This document shows, piece after piece, positions 38,406-51,609 of a stretch of 64,000 nucleotides of DNA. Both the position numbers and the translations under genes were made by a program. This DNA comes from Cellulosimicrobium composti (GTDB taxonomy: Bacteria > Actinomycetota > Actinomycetes > Actinomycetales > Cellulomonadaceae): the NCBI RefSeq assembly GCF_009711085.1, contig NZ_WMKA01000014.1, positions 1-64,000 on the forward strand, read 5' to 3'. A model generated the notes under the pieces. It had not been told where the DNA came from. It saw only the letters and a list, made by a program, of their open reading frames with translations, and searched no databases. Position 1 is the stretch's first letter, and each line of letters begins with the position of its first letter.

Positions 38406-39610
38406 CGACGTCGCTCGCCGCTGCGTCGCGCGCGCGGCTCGCGCGCCCCACGACCTGGCCCTGGTGGACGCAGGTCCTCGCGGTCTACGCCCTCGCGCGC
38501 GGCGTGAGCGCCGGGATCCTCCTCGTCGTCGCGCGCGCCCAGGAGGCGAACCTCTGGACGGACGCGGCGCCGTCGTACACGGCGTACGTGGCGCGCATGT
38601 GGGACGCGAGCTGGTACGAGCAGATCTACGCGAGCGGCTACCCCGACACGCTCCCCGTCGGCGCCGACGGCGCCGTGCAGCAGAACGTCTGGGCGTTCTT
38701 CCCGCTCTTCCCCGCGCTCGTGCGCGCGCTCGACGCCGTCACGGGCCTCGGGTGGGACGTGCTCGCCCCGACGGTCGCGCTCGTGTGCGGCGCCGGGGCC
38801 GCGCTCGTGATCCACCGCCTCGTCGCCACCGCCGGTGCGGCGGCCGTCGCGCGGCGGCCGGGCCTCCCGCTCGCGACCGTCCTGCTCGTGAGCGTCTTCC
38901 CGTCGAGCCCCGTGCTGCAGGTCGCCTACACGGAGTCCCTCGCGCTGCTCCTCGTGGCGGCCGCGCTGCTGCTGCTCGCGCGGCGCCGCTACGGGTGGGC
39001 CGCGCTCGTGATCGTCCTGCTCGGCCTCTCGCGCGCCGTCGCGCTGCCGATGGCCGCGGTCGTGGTGTGGCACGGGGTCGTGCGGTGGCGCCGGGGCGGG
39101 CTCGCCGCCGCCGACGCCGCGCGGCTCGGCGCGCTGCTCGTCGCGTCCCTCGCCGCCGGGCTCGTGTGGCCGTGGCTGTGCACCGTCGTCACGGGCGTGC
39201 ACCAGGGGTACTTCCGCACGCAGGAGGCGTGGCGCGGCGGCGCGGAGGTCGTGCCGTTCGTCCCGTGGGTGGACGTGTCGCGGTGGCTCGCGGGCGACGC
39301 CGGCCCGTGGCTCCTGGTGCTCGTCCTCCTCGCCGCGGCCGCGCTCGTCCTCAACCCCGTCGCGGCGCGGCTGGGCCCCGAGATGCACGCGTGGTCCGGC
39401 GCGTACCTCGCGTACCTCGTCGCCGCCGTCCAGCCGGGGACGTCGCTCGTGCGGTTCCTCCTCCTGGCGTTCCCGCTCGCCGCGGTCACCGCGGGGTGGA
39501 CGCGCTCGCGCGCGTGGCTCGGCGCGGTCGTCGTGGCGTCCGTCGCGGGCCAGGCGTGGTGGGTCTGGTCGCTGTGGCGCCTCGTCCCGCCGTCGGGCTG
39601 GCCGCCGTGA
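38402..39610 (+). CDS. Multispanning glycosyltransferase, PIG-V-type mannosyltransferase
   Basis: A 402-residue polytopic membrane protein with about ten hydrophobic helices. The first large loop carries RMWDASWYEQIYASGYPD, the acidic/aromatic loop seen in PIG-V and other GT-C mannosyltransferases, where an Asp acts at the active site. Later FFPLFPALVRALD and SPVLQVAYTESLALLLVA also match the PIG-V group. GT-C enzymes use polyprenyl-phosphate sugars on the outer face of the membrane. GTG at 38402 overlaps the folP2 stop, so the pair is coupled. The acceptor is unknown. Confidence 0.82.
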   Translation: MTTSLAAASRARLARPTTWPWWTQVLAVYALARGVSAGILLVVARAQEANLWTDAAPSYTAYVARMWDASWYEQIYASGYPDTLPVGADGAVQQNVWAFFPLFPALVRALDAVTGLGWDVLAPTVALVCGAGAALVIHRLVATAGAAAVARRPGLPLATVLLVSVFPSSPVLQVAYTESLALLLVAAALLLLARRRYGWAALVIVLLGLSRAVALPMAAVVVWHGVVRWRRGGLAAADAARLGALLVASLAAGLVWPWLCTVVTGVHQGYFRTQEAWRGGAEVVPFVPWVDVSRWLAGDAGPWLLVLVLLAAAALVLNPVAARLGPEMHAWSGAYLAYLVAAVQPGTSLVRFLLLAFPLAAVTAGWTRSRAWLGAVVVASVAGQAWWVWSLWRLVPPSGWPP

Positions 39611-39642
39611 CCGGCACGCCCGAGATGTCGGCAGTCGTGAAC

Positions 39643-39648
39643 TAGACT
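39643..39648 (+). promoter_or_regulatory. Candidate -10 box of the DUF3117 gene
   Basis: TAGACT, 83 nt upstream of the DUF3117 ATG. The leader would contain the hairpin at 39656-39680. Confidence 0.45.
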
Positions 39649-39655
39649 GTTCCCC

Positions 39656-39680
39656 GGGCGTCGTCCGAGGTCGGACGCCC
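39656..39680 (+). promoter_or_regulatory. Hairpin in the DUF3117 5' leader
   Basis: An outer stem of 7 bp (39656-39662 with 39674-39680); an alternative inner hairpin pairs GTCCGA with TCGGAC. It lies right at the predicted 5' end of the mRNA. Confidence 0.35.
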
Positions 39681-39731
39681 CTCCTCGCGCGTGCGGGGTG
39701 GACTCGGGACAACGGAAATGGAGAGCCATCG

Positions 39732-39899
39732 ATGGCTGCGATGAAGCCGCGGACGGGTGACGGACCGCTGGAGGTCACCAAGGAGGGGCGAGGCATCGTC
39801 ATGCGGGTCCCGCTCGAGGGTGGTGGACGCCTGGTGGTCGAGCTCAACGCGACCGAGGCCAGCGAGCTGGGTGAGGCGCTCCAGGCCGTGGTGGGCTGA
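39732..39899 (+). CDS. DUF3117 small conserved protein
   Basis: A 55-residue protein, MAAMKPRTGDGPLEV then TKEGRGIVMRVPLEGGGRLV and VELNATEASELGEALQAVVG. This is the highly conserved actinobacterial DUF3117 family (Rv1211 in M. tuberculosis), a small beta-rich protein of unknown function. The ATG at 39732 has GGAGAG about 9 nt upstream. It sits between the mannosyltransferase and pepA; the pepA start follows its stop with no gap. Confidence 0.9.
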   Translation: MAAMKPRTGDGPLEVTKEGRGIVMRVPLEGGGRLVVELNATEASELGEALQAVVG

Positions 39900-41525
39900 T
39901 TGCCCGCACGTGACCGCCGGAACCCCGGCACCCCGACGCCCGGCCGCACGCCGCCCGAGGTGGTCGGCGCCCGGGGCCGGCTGAGCGACGCCGCCCTCCT
40001 CGACGACGCGCAGGTCGACGCCGTCGTGGTCGCCGTCGCGCCGCCCCGCGAGGCGGACGACGGGCTCCAGCCGCGGTCCGGCACGATCGACGCGACGCTG
40101 CGGTACGGCGTCGACCTCGCCGAGCTCGCCGAGCGTGCGGGCGGGCCCGGCTTCCGCGGCGCGTCGGGGGAGGTCGCGCGGGTCGACCTGCCGCGCGTGC
40201 ACGCCGGCTCGACGACCCGGCTGCCCTGGGCGGGCCTGCCGCCACGCCTCCTGCTGCTCGGCGTCGGGTCGGGCACCGCGCTCGACCTGCGGCGCGCGGG
40301 CGCGGCCCTCGCGCGCGTGTCTCGTGGTCTCGATCGGGTCGTGAGCGCCGCGACGGCGGACGCCGGTCCCGAGGGCGTCCGCGCCTTCGTCGAGGGCTAC
40401 CAGCTCGCCGCGTACACCCAGCCCCGGCGCACCGCCGCCGAGAAGGGCGCGGACGCCGAGGCGCCCGCCGCGCAGCTCGTCCTGCTCACGCCCGAGGACC
40501 AGCCGGACGTCACGCCGTCGGTCGAGGCCGCGAGCCGTGCCGTGGAGGCCACCTGGCTCGTCCGCGACCTCGCCAACACGCCGTCCGACGTCAAGGACCC
40601 GGCGTGGTTCGCCGACCGCGCGGCGGAGCTCGCCGACGGCCTGGGGCTCGACGTCACCGTGCGCGGGCCGGCAGAGCTCGAGCGCGAGGGCTTCGGCGCG
40701 ATCCGCGCGGTGGGCGGCGGGTCCGCCCGGCCGCCCCGGCTCGTGACGCTCACCTACGACCCCGTCGACCACGGCGTCGTCGCGCCCGGCACGGCCGCCC
40801 GGCACGTCGTCGTCGTCGGCAAGGGCATCACGTACGACACGGGCGGGCTGTCCATCAAGCCGCGCGAGGCGATGGTGCCCATGAAGACCGACATGGCGGG
40901 GGCCGCCGTGGCGCTCGCCGTCGTGCTCGGCGCCGCCCGCGCGCGCTCGGACCGGCGCGTCACCGCGGTGCTCCCGCTCGCGGAGAACCACGTGGGCGCG
41001 GCGTCGTACCGCCCCGGGGACGTGGTGCGCACGTGGTCGGGCCGGACGGTCGAGGTCGCCAACACCGACGCCGAGGGTCGCCTCGTGCTCGCCGACGCGA
41101 TCGGGTACGCGGTGCGCGACCTCGCACCGGACGTCCTCGTCGACGTCGCGACGCTCACAGGCGCGGCGACGCTCGGTCTCGGCCGCGGGCACGCCGCGCT
41201 CTTCGCCACGGACGACGACGTCGCCGGGACGATCGAGGAGGCCGCGGCGACCACGGGCGAGCGCGTGTGGCGCATGCCGCTCGTCGAGGACTACGCGGGC
41301 GCGCTGCGCTCCGAGGTCGCCGACCTCCGGCACGTCCCGGCGGAGAACCCGGGTGGGGGCGCGATCACGGCTGCGCTGTTCCTGCGCGAGTTCGCGGGTG
41401 ACGTCCCGTGGGCGCACCTCGACGTGGCCGGTCCCGCGCGCGCGACGGCGGACCGCCACGAGGTCGTGACGGGCGCGACGGGGTTCGGCGCACGGCTCCT
41501 GCTCGAGGCGCTCGGCACTCTCTGA
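39900..41525 (+). CDS. pepA: Leucyl aminopeptidase (M17 family)
   Basis: A 541-residue cytosolic di-metal aminopeptidase. The C-terminal catalytic domain holds [15 protein letters not shown] (Lys and Asp ligands), [15 protein letters not shown] and the M17 signature [13 protein letters not shown] near residue 388. The N-terminal macrodomain-like region is weakly conserved, as usual. The start is uncertain: the frame opens with TTG at 39900 directly after the DUF3117 stop, with no good ribosome-binding site, so translation may depend on termination of DUF3117. A later internal start would remove only the variable N-terminus. Confidence 0.92.
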   Translation: MPARDRRNPGTPTPGRTPPEVVGARGRLSDAALLDDAQVDAVVVAVAPPREADDGLQPRSGTIDATLRYGVDLAELAERAGGPGFRGASGEVARVDLPRVHAGSTTRLPWAGLPPRLLLLGVGSGTALDLRRAGAALARVSRGLDRVVSAATADAGPEGVRAFVEGYQLAAYTQPRRTAAEKGADAEAPAAQLVLLTPEDQPDVTPSVEAASRAVEATWLVRDLANTPSDVKDPAWFADRAAELADGLGLDVTVRGPAELEREGFGAIRAVGGGSARPPRLVTLTYDPVDHGVVAPGTAARHVVVVGKGITYDTGGLSIKPREAMVPMKTDMAGAAVALAVVLGAARARSDRRVTAVLPLAENHVGAASYRPGDVVRTWSGRTVEVANTDAEGRLVLADAIGYAVRDLAPDVLVDVATLTGAATLGLGRGHAALFATDDDVAGTIEEAAATTGERVWRMPLVEDYAGALRSEVADLRHVPAENPGGGAITAALFLREFAGDVPWAHLDVAGPARATADRHEVVTGATGFGARLLLEALGTL

Positions 41526-41571
41526 GCCGCGGCGCGACCCCTGTGCCGCTCGGGGGAGGGACGCGCCCGGG

Positions 41572-42225
41572 TCAGCGCCGCACGGCGAGCAGGAGCCCGT
41601 CGCCGCTCGGCAGGAGCGCCGGGAGCACGCGCTCGTCCGACCGCAGCGACCGGCCGACCTCACGGACGATCGTCGTCACCTCGTCGCGGCGCGCCGGGTC
41701 GGCGACCCGGTCGTGCGAGAGGGCGCCGTCCACGGCGAGGACACCGCCGGGCCGCAGCAGACGCAGGCCCTGCTCGACGTACTCCGGGTAGCTGTGCTTG
41801 TCCGCGCCCACGAGCACGAGGTCGTACGCGCCGTCGGTCAGGCGGGGGAGGACCTCGCTCGCGCGGCCCGGGATCGTCCGGGTGCGTGCGGACGGCACGC
41901 CCTCCTCGGCGAACGCCTCCTTCGCGGCGCGCTGGTGCTCGACCTCGACGTCGATCGTCGTGAGCACGCCGTCGGCGGGCATGCCGCGCAGGAGCCAGAT
42001 CGACGCCACGCCCGTGCCGGTGCCGATCTCGACGACGGCGCGCGCCGCCAGCGACGCGGCGAGCACCTGGAGCACGGCGCCGACGCCCGGCAGGACGGCG
42101 GGGCAGCCGAGCTCGGCGGCGCGGTCGCGCGCACGCAGGAGCACCTCGTCCTCGGGGACGAACTCCTCGCTGTACACCCAGCTCGCCGCCTTGGCGCTGC
42201 GGTGGGTGCCGACGTCGCTGGTGAT
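41572..42225 (-). CDS. O-methyltransferase (class I SAM-dependent), probable ATC start
   Basis: A methyltransferase of about 217 residues in the AdoMet_MTase/COMT-like family. The SAM-binding motif is [16 protein letters not shown], followed by [12 protein letters not shown] and [20 protein letters not shown]. Homologues lie next to sigE in mycobacteria (Rv1220c) and begin a few residues before the conserved SWVYSEEF. No ATG, GTG or TTG exists at the expected place. An ATC at 42225 is preceded by a perfect AGGAGG 5 nt upstream, giving (M)[15 protein letters not shown]. The alternative is GTG at 42177, which truncates conserved residues. The substrate is unknown. Confidence 0.82.
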   Translation of the reverse strand: MTSDVGTHRSAKAASWVYSEEFVPEDEVLLRARDRAAELGCPAVLPGVGAVLQVLAASLAARAVVEIGTGTGVASIWLLRGMPADGVLTTIDVEVEHQRAAKEAFAEEGVPSARTRTIPGRASEVLPRLTDGAYDLVLVGADKHSYPEYVEQGLRLLRPGGVLAVDGALSHDRVADPARRDEVTTIVREVGRSLRSDERVLPALLPSGDGLLLAVRR

Positions 42226-42382
42226 CGCTGCCTCCTGGTGGTCCCTCGTGCGGTGCGCCCGCGGGTGCGGACCGGGCGTGCTGTCTCGGATCGTACCCGC
42301 CACCCCCGACGCCGGCCCGTTCCCGCGCCGCCGCGGGTGTGCGTGCGCCGTGGACGTCGCGCGGACGTCCGGCGGGGGAGAG

Positions 42383-42409
42383 GGGAACACCACCGGGGTG
42401 CCGGGCGTT
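42383..42409 (+). promoter_or_regulatory. ECF-type promoter of sigE (autoregulation)
   Basis: GGGAAC at 42383-42388 and CGTT at 42406-42409 are separated by 17 bp, the classical extracytoplasmic-function sigma promoter. The expected start point falls on or just before the sigE ATG at 42421. SigE probably transcribes its own gene. Confidence 0.65.
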
Positions 42410-42420
42410 CTTCTGGGACG

Positions 42421-43044
42421 ATGGACCACGTGGACGACGCAGGACCAGGCAGCAGCACGCACGGCACGGACGAGGGCGCGTGGGTCGCGCCGTCGTGGGA
42501 CGCGATCGTCCGCGAGCACTCCGCGCGGGTCTACCGGCTCGCCTACCGCCTGACGGGAAACCGGCACGACGCCGAGGACCTCACGCAGGAGACGTTCGTC
42601 CGGGTGTTCCGCTCGCTGTCGAGCTACACGCCCGGGACGTTCGAGGGCTGGCTCCACCGGATCACGACCAACCTCTTCCTCGACCAGGTGCGTCGCAAGC
42701 AGCGCATCCGCATGGAGGCGATGGGCGACGACGACGGGCAGTACCCGGCGCGCGTCGAGGCCCAGCCGGAGCGCGGGTTCGAGCACACGCACCTCGACCA
42801 CGACGTGCAGCGCGCGCTCGACGCGCTCTCGCCCGAGTACCGCGCGGCCGTCGTCCTGTGCGACATCGAGGGCCTGTCCTACGAGGAGATCGCCGTCACG
42901 CTGGGCATCAAGCTCGGCACGGTCCGCTCGCGGATCCACCGCGCGCGCTCGCAGCTGCGCGCCGCGCTCCCGCACCGCGACCCCGCCGACCGTCCCGCGT
43001 CGGACGGCGCCCCGACGCCCGTGGCCGCCCGGGGGGTGGCGTGA
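42421..43044 (+). CDS. sigE: ECF RNA polymerase sigma factor SigE
   Basis: A 207-residue sigma-70 family group 4 factor. Region 2 is [20 protein letters not shown] then [12 protein letters not shown] (-10 recognition), and region 4 is [49 protein letters not shown] (helix-turn-helix for -35). No C-terminal extra domain. The gene order sigE-rseA-htrA-tatB is that of the mycobacterial envelope-stress locus. The ATG at 42421 starts at or right behind the ECF-type promoter, and the stop overlaps rseA by 4 bp. Confidence 0.95.
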   Translation: MDHVDDAGPGSSTHGTDEGAWVAPSWDAIVREHSARVYRLAYRLTGNRHDAEDLTQETFVRVFRSLSSYTPGTFEGWLHRITTNLFLDQVRRKQRIRMEAMGDDDGQYPARVEAQPERGFEHTHLDHDVQRALDALSPEYRAAVVLCDIEGLSYEEIAVTLGIKLGTVRSRIHRARSQLRAALPHRDPADRPASDGAPTPVAARGVA

Positions 43045-44005
43045 CGCACCTCGGGTCCCGGCTCTCCGCCCTCGTCGACGGGCAGCTCTCGCCCGCCGAG
43101 GCGGAGCGCGCGCTCGAGCACGTGGCCGCGTGCGCGCGCTGCGCGGCCGAGCTGTCCGCGGCGCGCGCCGCGCGGCGCGCCCTGAGCTCGGCCGGACCGG
43201 TCGAGCCCGCCCCCGACCTCGCCGCCCGCTTGCTCGCGCTGTCCGCGCAGATCCCCCCGAGCGAGGGCGACCCGCTGCGGTCCGCGCCCGTCGCGGTCGA
43301 CCCCTGGTCCCAGCCCGTGCCGCTGCCGCGCGGGGAGTGGAGCGGCGAGGTGCGCCGCGGGTCCGTGCGGCGGCGCGTCGCCGGGCTCGTCGTCGCCGGG
43401 GTGGGGGTCGCGGCCGTCGGGCTCTTCGCGCTCGGCGAGAGCCCGCTCGTCACGCCCGACCTGCACCGCAGCGACCCTCTGCGCGTGCTCGCTCAGGCGA
43501 CGCCCCGCACGACCGGTGCGCATGTCGTCGGCGGCGCGCGCACCGAGCCGGCCGGTGAGCCCGGGACGGGCCCCGTCGCCGTCGAGGACGCGGGGGCCGT
43601 CCTCGAAGCGCTCGACGACCAGGGGTGGACGTGCCCGACGGCGCTCCCGCCCGGGTTCGAGCTCGTCGACGTGCGCGACGACGCCGCGCGGCACCTCCTC
43701 GAGCTCGACCTCGCCGCCCCGGACGGCGAGGCGGTCGTGCGCGAGCAGGCCGGGCTGCTCGACGCCTCGGCGCTCGCGGGCGCCGAGACGTGGGACGTGG
43801 ACGGGCGACGCGTCCACGTGCTGTCCGACGAGCCGTGGCACGTCGTGTGGCAGTCGGGCGACACCGTGATCGACGTCGTCGCGGACACCGAGCAGGAGAC
43901 GGTCGCCGCCCTCGTGGCGGCCTTCCCGGCGCGTGACTACGATGCCGGGGTCCCGGCGCGCATCTCCCGGGGCTGGACGACGATGACAGGAGCGCTCGGC
44001 ACCTC

Positions 44006-44009
<4 letters not shown>
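43041..44009 (+). CDS. rseA: Zinc-binding anti-sigma factor (RseA)
   Basis: A 322-residue membrane protein that should hold SigE inactive. The ZAS motif H27-x3-C31-x2-C34 (HVAACARC) lies in the N-terminal cytoplasmic domain. One transmembrane helix ([19 protein letters not shown]) falls at about residues 115-133, and an extracellular domain of about 185 residues follows, with no recognised family. Mycobacterial RseA is shorter, so this C-terminal sensor part is a notable addition. The GTG overlaps the sigE stop, and the end overlaps htrA (ATGA), so all three genes are coupled. Confidence 0.88.
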
Positions 44010-47572
<3,563 letters not shown>

Positions 47573-47582
47573 GGTGCGGGGC

Positions 47583-48740
47583 GTGACGACGCCCGGAACC
47601 ACGCCCCGCGGCGTCCTCGCGCGCACGAGGGACCGCGCGCACGCGCTCCTGGAGTGGTGGAAGGACAGCCGCCCGGGCCGCGCGACCTACCGCTACCTCT
47701 ACTCCCGCGGGGCGCTGCTGTGCGGCGGGATCGCGTACTCGGCCCTCTTCTCGCTCTTCGCCGCCCTGGCGATCGGCTACACCGTGTTCGTGCGCGTGCT
47801 CGGCGGGCGGCGCGAGCTCATGGACGCCGTCTTCGCGGAGATCAACGACCTCGTCCCGGGGCTCATCGCCGTCGACGGCGCCTCGGGCGTCATCTCGCCC
47901 GACGAGCTCGTGCTCACGTCGGGACTCAGCGTCACGAGCGTCGTGGCCGGTGTGGTCCTGCTGTTCTCCGTGATGTCGTTCATGTACCACCTGCGCGGCG
48001 CCGTGCGGACGATGTTCGGGGTGAGCGACGTCGGCCAGAGCGCCCTGCTCGCCCGACTCCGCGCGCTCCTGGGGTTCTTCCTGCTCGCCCTGAGCATGCT
48101 CGTCTCCGCCGTCGCGGGGATCGCGGTGACGACGCTCGGGAACCGGGTCATGTCCTGGATCGGCCTCGCGGGCGGCCCGGCCGTCCTCGTGACGGGCGCC
48201 GGCGTGCTCGTCAGCGTGCTGCTCGACGTCCTCGTGGTGGTGGTCGTCGTCCGGCTGCTCGCGGGGGTGCACCCGCGTCGTCGGGACCTGCTGATCGGGG
48301 CGGGCGCGGCGGCGGCGGGCTTCGCCGTCCTGCGCTACCTCGGGTCCACGTTCGTCGCGAACAGCGCCAGCAGGAACGCGCTGCTCGCGTCGTTCGCGGT
48401 GCTCGCGACCCTGCTGATCCTCGTGAACCTCACCGCGCGCGTCCTCCTCCTCGCGTGCGCCTGGATGGCCGACCCGCCGCGACCGCCGAGCCCGCCGGGA
48501 CACGAGAAGGGCGCCCGCCACGCGCGCGACGGCCGCCCCGAGCTCCCCGTCGTCGACGGCGCGCACCCGGGGGACGCCCGTCACACCCGCACGGCACGCC
48601 ACGCCGCGGGCGAGGGAGGTCCCGGGGCGGGAGCGGCGCCGTCGGCCGAGGAGCGCCTGCGCGCCGGTCACGGGTCAGGGCGACCCTGGAGTCCTGTCGT
48701 CCGCGGCGTGCGTCGCGCCCGTCTGCCGCGCGGCACCTGA
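47583..48740 (+). CDS. YihY/virulence-factor BrkB family membrane protein
   Basis: A 385-residue integral membrane protein with about six helices. The N-terminal region RATYRYLYSRGALLCGGIAY followed by SALFSLFAALAIG matches the YihY_fam core, and the conserved polar motif MSFMYHLRGAVRTMFGV is present. The C-terminal 110 residues are hydrophilic and rich in Arg, Gly and Pro, with no domain. The family was once called ribonuclease BN by mistake; function unknown. It forms a local cluster with trpS and the 2H gene. Confidence 0.88.
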   Translation: MTTPGTTPRGVLARTRDRAHALLEWWKDSRPGRATYRYLYSRGALLCGGIAYSALFSLFAALAIGYTVFVRVLGGRRELMDAVFAEINDLVPGLIAVDGASGVISPDELVLTSGLSVTSVVAGVVLLFSVMSFMYHLRGAVRTMFGVSDVGQSALLARLRALLGFFLLALSMLVSAVAGIAVTTLGNRVMSWIGLAGGPAVLVTGAGVLVSVLLDVLVVVVVVRLLAGVHPRRRDLLIGAGAAAAGFAVLRYLGSTFVANSASRNALLASFAVLATLLILVNLTARVLLLACAWMADPPRPPSPPGHEKGARHARDGRPELPVVDGAHPGDARHTRTARHAAGEGGPGAGAAPSAEERLRAGHGSGRPWSPVVRGVRRARLPRGT

Positions 48741-48751
48741 CGGCACGTCCG

Positions 48752-48800
48752 GCGAGGTCGGCACGTCCTCGCGAGGTCGGCCCTCGCACGCGAGGTCGGC
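48752..48800. repeat. Three direct repeats at exact 19-bp spacing
   Basis: The 11-mer GCGAGGTCGGC occurs at 48752, 48771 and 48790, so starts are 19 bp apart. The 8 bp between copies are not conserved. The repeats lie in the 204-bp gap between the convergent YihY and sdhB genes. Confidence 0.75.
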
Positions 48801-48876
48801 AGCCCGGACCGCCGATCGCGGACGAAACTGCCGATGTCAGCACGCTCAGATCGGTCCCATGCCCCGGAGACGACGC

Positions 48877-48904
48877 AGGGCGCCGACCGGGTGGTCGGCG
48901 CCCT
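48877..48904. terminator. Terminator hairpin of the sdh operon
   Basis: A perfect 12-bp stem (48877-48888 with 48893-48904) around a GGGT loop, 41 bp beyond the sdhB stop. It could also stop YihY transcription from the other side. Confidence 0.7.
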
Positions 48905-48944
48905 ACGTGCGGGTCTGCGGTACCGCTCGACGTGCGGCGCGGCG

Positions 48945-49712
48945 TCAGAAGGCGCGCGTGATCATCGCGCGCTTGACCTCCTGGATCGCCTTCGTGACCT
49001 CGATGCCGCGCGGGCAGGCCTCGGTGCAGTTGAAGGTCGTGCGGCAGCGCCACACGCCCTCCTTGTCGTTGAGGATCTCCAGGCGCTGCGTGGCGCCCTC
49101 GTCGCGGCTGTCGAAGATGAAGCGGTGCGCGTTGACGATCGCGGCCGGGCCGAAGTACTGGCCGTCGGTCCAGAACACCGGGCAGGACGACGTGCACGCG
49201 GCGCACAGGATGCACTTGGTCGTGTCGTCGAACCGCTCGCGCTGCTCTGCGGACTGCAGACGCTCCTTGCTCGGCTCGTTCCCGGTGGTGATGAGGAACG
49301 GCATGATCTCGCGATAGGAGGCGAAGAACGGCTCCATGTCCACGACGAGGTCCTTGACCACGGGCAGGCCCTTGATCGGCTCGACCGTGATCGGCTTGTC
49401 GGGGTTGACGTCCTTGAGGAGCGTCTTGCACGCGAGCCGGTTGCGACCGTTGATGCGCATCGCGTCCGAGCCGCACACGCCGTGCGCGCACGAGCGGCGG
49501 AACGTCAGCGAGCCGTCGTGCTCCCACTTGATCTTGTGCAGGGCGTCGAGCACGCGGTCCGTGCCGTGCGCGAGGACGGTGAACTCGTCCCAGTACGCCT
49601 CCTCGCCGTGCTCCGACTCGGGGGAGAAGCGGCGGATGCGGAGCGTGACCTCGAACGACGGGATCTCGCCGGCCTTGGCCTCGGTGGCGGGGCTCTCGAG
49701 TGTGGCAGTCAT
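48945..49712 (-). CDS. sdhB: Succinate dehydrogenase iron-sulfur subunit
   Basis: A 255-residue subunit carrying three Fe-S clusters. 2Fe-2S: C75, C80, D83 and C95 (SCAHGVCGSDAM, then RLAC), with Asp as a ligand as in E. coli SdhB. 4Fe-4S and 3Fe-4S: CILCAACTSSCP and FNCTEACPRGI. It transfers electrons from SdhA to the membrane subunits. The ATG at 49712 overlaps the sdhA stop by one base (TGATG). Last gene of sdhCDAB. Confidence 0.96.
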   Translation of the reverse strand: MTATLESPATEAKAGEIPSFEVTLRIRRFSPESEHGEEAYWDEFTVLAHGTDRVLDALHKIKWEHDGSLTFRRSCAHGVCGSDAMRINGRNRLACKTLLKDVNPDKPITVEPIKGLPVVKDLVVDMEPFFASYREIMPFLITTGNEPSKERLQSAEQRERFDDTTKCILCAACTSSCPVFWTDGQYFGPAAIVNAHRFIFDSRDEGATQRLEILNDKEGVWRCRTTFNCTEACPRGIEVTKAIQEVKRAMITRAF

Positions 49713-51544
49713 CAGTACTTCCGCTCCATGGGCTCGTACCGGGTCTGGGTGACGGGCTTGGAGCCCAGGGCGACCTTGTAGCCGTCGAACTCCTCGACGT
49801 GGTCGAAGTAGCCGGCGACGTGGCCGTCGGCGACGTCGCTCGCGGACGTCGGGCGGCGGTAGGCCATCGTGTGCAGCATGTAGTTGGCGTCGTCGCGGTC
49901 GGGGTAGTCCTCGCGGTAGTGGCCGCCGCGGGACTCCTTGCGGTTGATGGCCGCGACGACGGTCACCTCGGCGATGTCGAGGAGGAACCCGAGCTCGATC
50001 GCCTCGAGCAGGTCGGTGTTGAACATCCGGCCCTTGTCCTGGACCGAGACGTTCTTGTACCGCTTCTGCAGCTCGCGGATGTCCGACAGCGCCTGGTTGA
50101 GCGACTCGCCCGTGCGGAACACCTGCGCGTTGGCGTCCATGGTCTCCTGGAGCGCCTTGCGCACGTCGGCCACGCGCTCGCCGTCGGGGCGGTTGCGCAT
50201 CTCCTCGAGCTGGGCGATCACCGCCGCCGCGGGGTTCTCGGGGAGGTCCGTGAACGACGCCGTCGCGGCGTACGCGGCGGCCGTGCGGCCCGCGCGCTTG
50301 CCGAAGACGTTGATGTCGAGCAGCGAGTTGGTGCCCAGGCGGTTCGAGCCGTGGACGCTCACGCACGCGACCTCGCCGGCCGCGTACAGGCCCTTGACGA
50401 CGTGGCTGCTGTCGCGCAGCACCTCGGCGTCGACGTTGGTGGGGATGCCGCCCATCGCGTAGTGCGCGGTGGGGTACACCGGGACGGGCTCGGTGTAGGG
50501 CTCGATGCCGAGGTAGGTGCGCGCGAACTCGGTGATGTCGGGCAGCTTCGCGTCGATGTGCGCGGGCTCGAGGTGCGTGAGGTCGAGCAGGACGTAGTCC
50601 TTGTTCGGCCCGGCGCCGCGGCCCTCGCGCACCTCGTTCGCCATCGAGCGCGCGACGATGTCGCGCGGCGCGAGGTCCTTGATGGTGGGGGCGTAGCGCT
50701 CCATGAAGCGCTCGCCGTCCGCGTTGCGCAGGATCCCGCCCTCGCCGCGGGCGGCCTCCGACAGGAGGATGCCGAGGCCCGCGAGGCCCGTCGGGTGGAA
50801 CTGGAAGAACTCCATGTCCTCCAGCGGCAGGCCGCGGCGGTACGCCAGGGCCATGCCGTCGCCCGTGAGGGTGTGGGCGTTGGACGTCGTCTTGAAGATC
50901 TTGCCCGCGCCGCCGGTCGCGAAGATGATCGCCTTCGCCTGGAAGACGTGGATCTCGCCGGTCGCCAGGTCGTACGCGACGACGCCGGTCGCGGTGACCG
51001 TCTCGTCGTCGGGGATCTCGCCCGCCGCGAGGTCGTGGTCCGTGATGAGGTCGAGGACGTAGAACTCGTTGAAGAACTCGACGTCCTGCTTGACGCACTG
51101 CTGGTAGAGCGTCTGCAGGATCATGTGGCCGGTACGGTCCGCGGCGTAGCACGAGCGGCGCACCGCGGCCTCGCCGTGGTTGCGGGTGTGCCCGCCGAAC
51201 CGGCGCTGGTCGATCCGGCCCTCGGGCGTGCGGTTGAACGGCAGGCCCATGCGCTCGAGGTCGAGCACCGCGTCGATGGCCTCCTTGGCCATGATCTCCG
51301 CGGCGTCCTGGTCGACGAGGTAGTCGCCGCCCTTGACCGTGTCGAACGTGTGCCACTCCCAGTTGTCCTCCTCCACGTTCGCGAGGGCGGCGCACATGCC
51401 GCCCTGCGCGGCGCCCGTGTGCGAGCGCGTGGGGTAGAGCTTGGAGATGACGGCCGTGCGGACCTTGCTGGACGACTCCAGCGCCGCGCGCATCCCGGCG
51501 CCGCCTGCGCCGACGATGACGACGTCGTACTGATGGGTTTGCAT
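49712..51544 (-). CDS. sdhA: Succinate dehydrogenase flavoprotein subunit
   Basis: A 610-residue FAD-containing catalytic subunit oxidising succinate to fumarate. FAD-binding [15 protein letters not shown] is at the N-terminus; H42 in [10 protein letters not shown] is the covalent FAD site. The active site includes [14 protein letters not shown] and the Arg/His-rich [10 protein letters not shown]. The ATG at 51544 is followed directly by the Rossmann motif. It is the third gene of sdhCDAB, with a 65-bp gap from sdhD. Confidence 0.96.
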   Translation of the reverse strand: MQTHQYDVVIVGAGGAGMRAALESSSKVRTAVISKLYPTRSHTGAAQGGMCAALANVEEDNWEWHTFDTVKGGDYLVDQDAAEIMAKEAIDAVLDLERMGLPFNRTPEGRIDQRRFGGHTRNHGEAAVRRSCYAADRTGHMILQTLYQQCVKQDVEFFNEFYVLDLITDHDLAAGEIPDDETVTATGVVAYDLATGEIHVFQAKAIIFATGGAGKIFKTTSNAHTLTGDGMALAYRRGLPLEDMEFFQFHPTGLAGLGILLSEAARGEGGILRNADGERFMERYAPTIKDLAPRDIVARSMANEVREGRGAGPNKDYVLLDLTHLEPAHIDAKLPDITEFARTYLGIEPYTEPVPVYPTAHYAMGGIPTNVDAEVLRDSSHVVKGLYAAGEVACVSVHGSNRLGTNSLLDINVFGKRAGRTAAAYAATASFTDLPENPAAAVIAQLEEMRNRPDGERVADVRKALQETMDANAQVFRTGESLNQALSDIRELQKRYKNVSVQDKGRMFNTDLLEAIELGFLLDIAEVTVVAAINRKESRGGHYREDYPDRDDANYMLHTMAYRRPTSASDVADGHVAGYFDHVEEFDGYKVALGSKPVTQTRYEPMERKY

Positions 51545-51609
51545 CGGGGTCGATGCCTCCTGGGAGAGAGCCGGGTGGAGCGAGAAGACGGGCGAGGGGT
51601 GGGCGGTGC

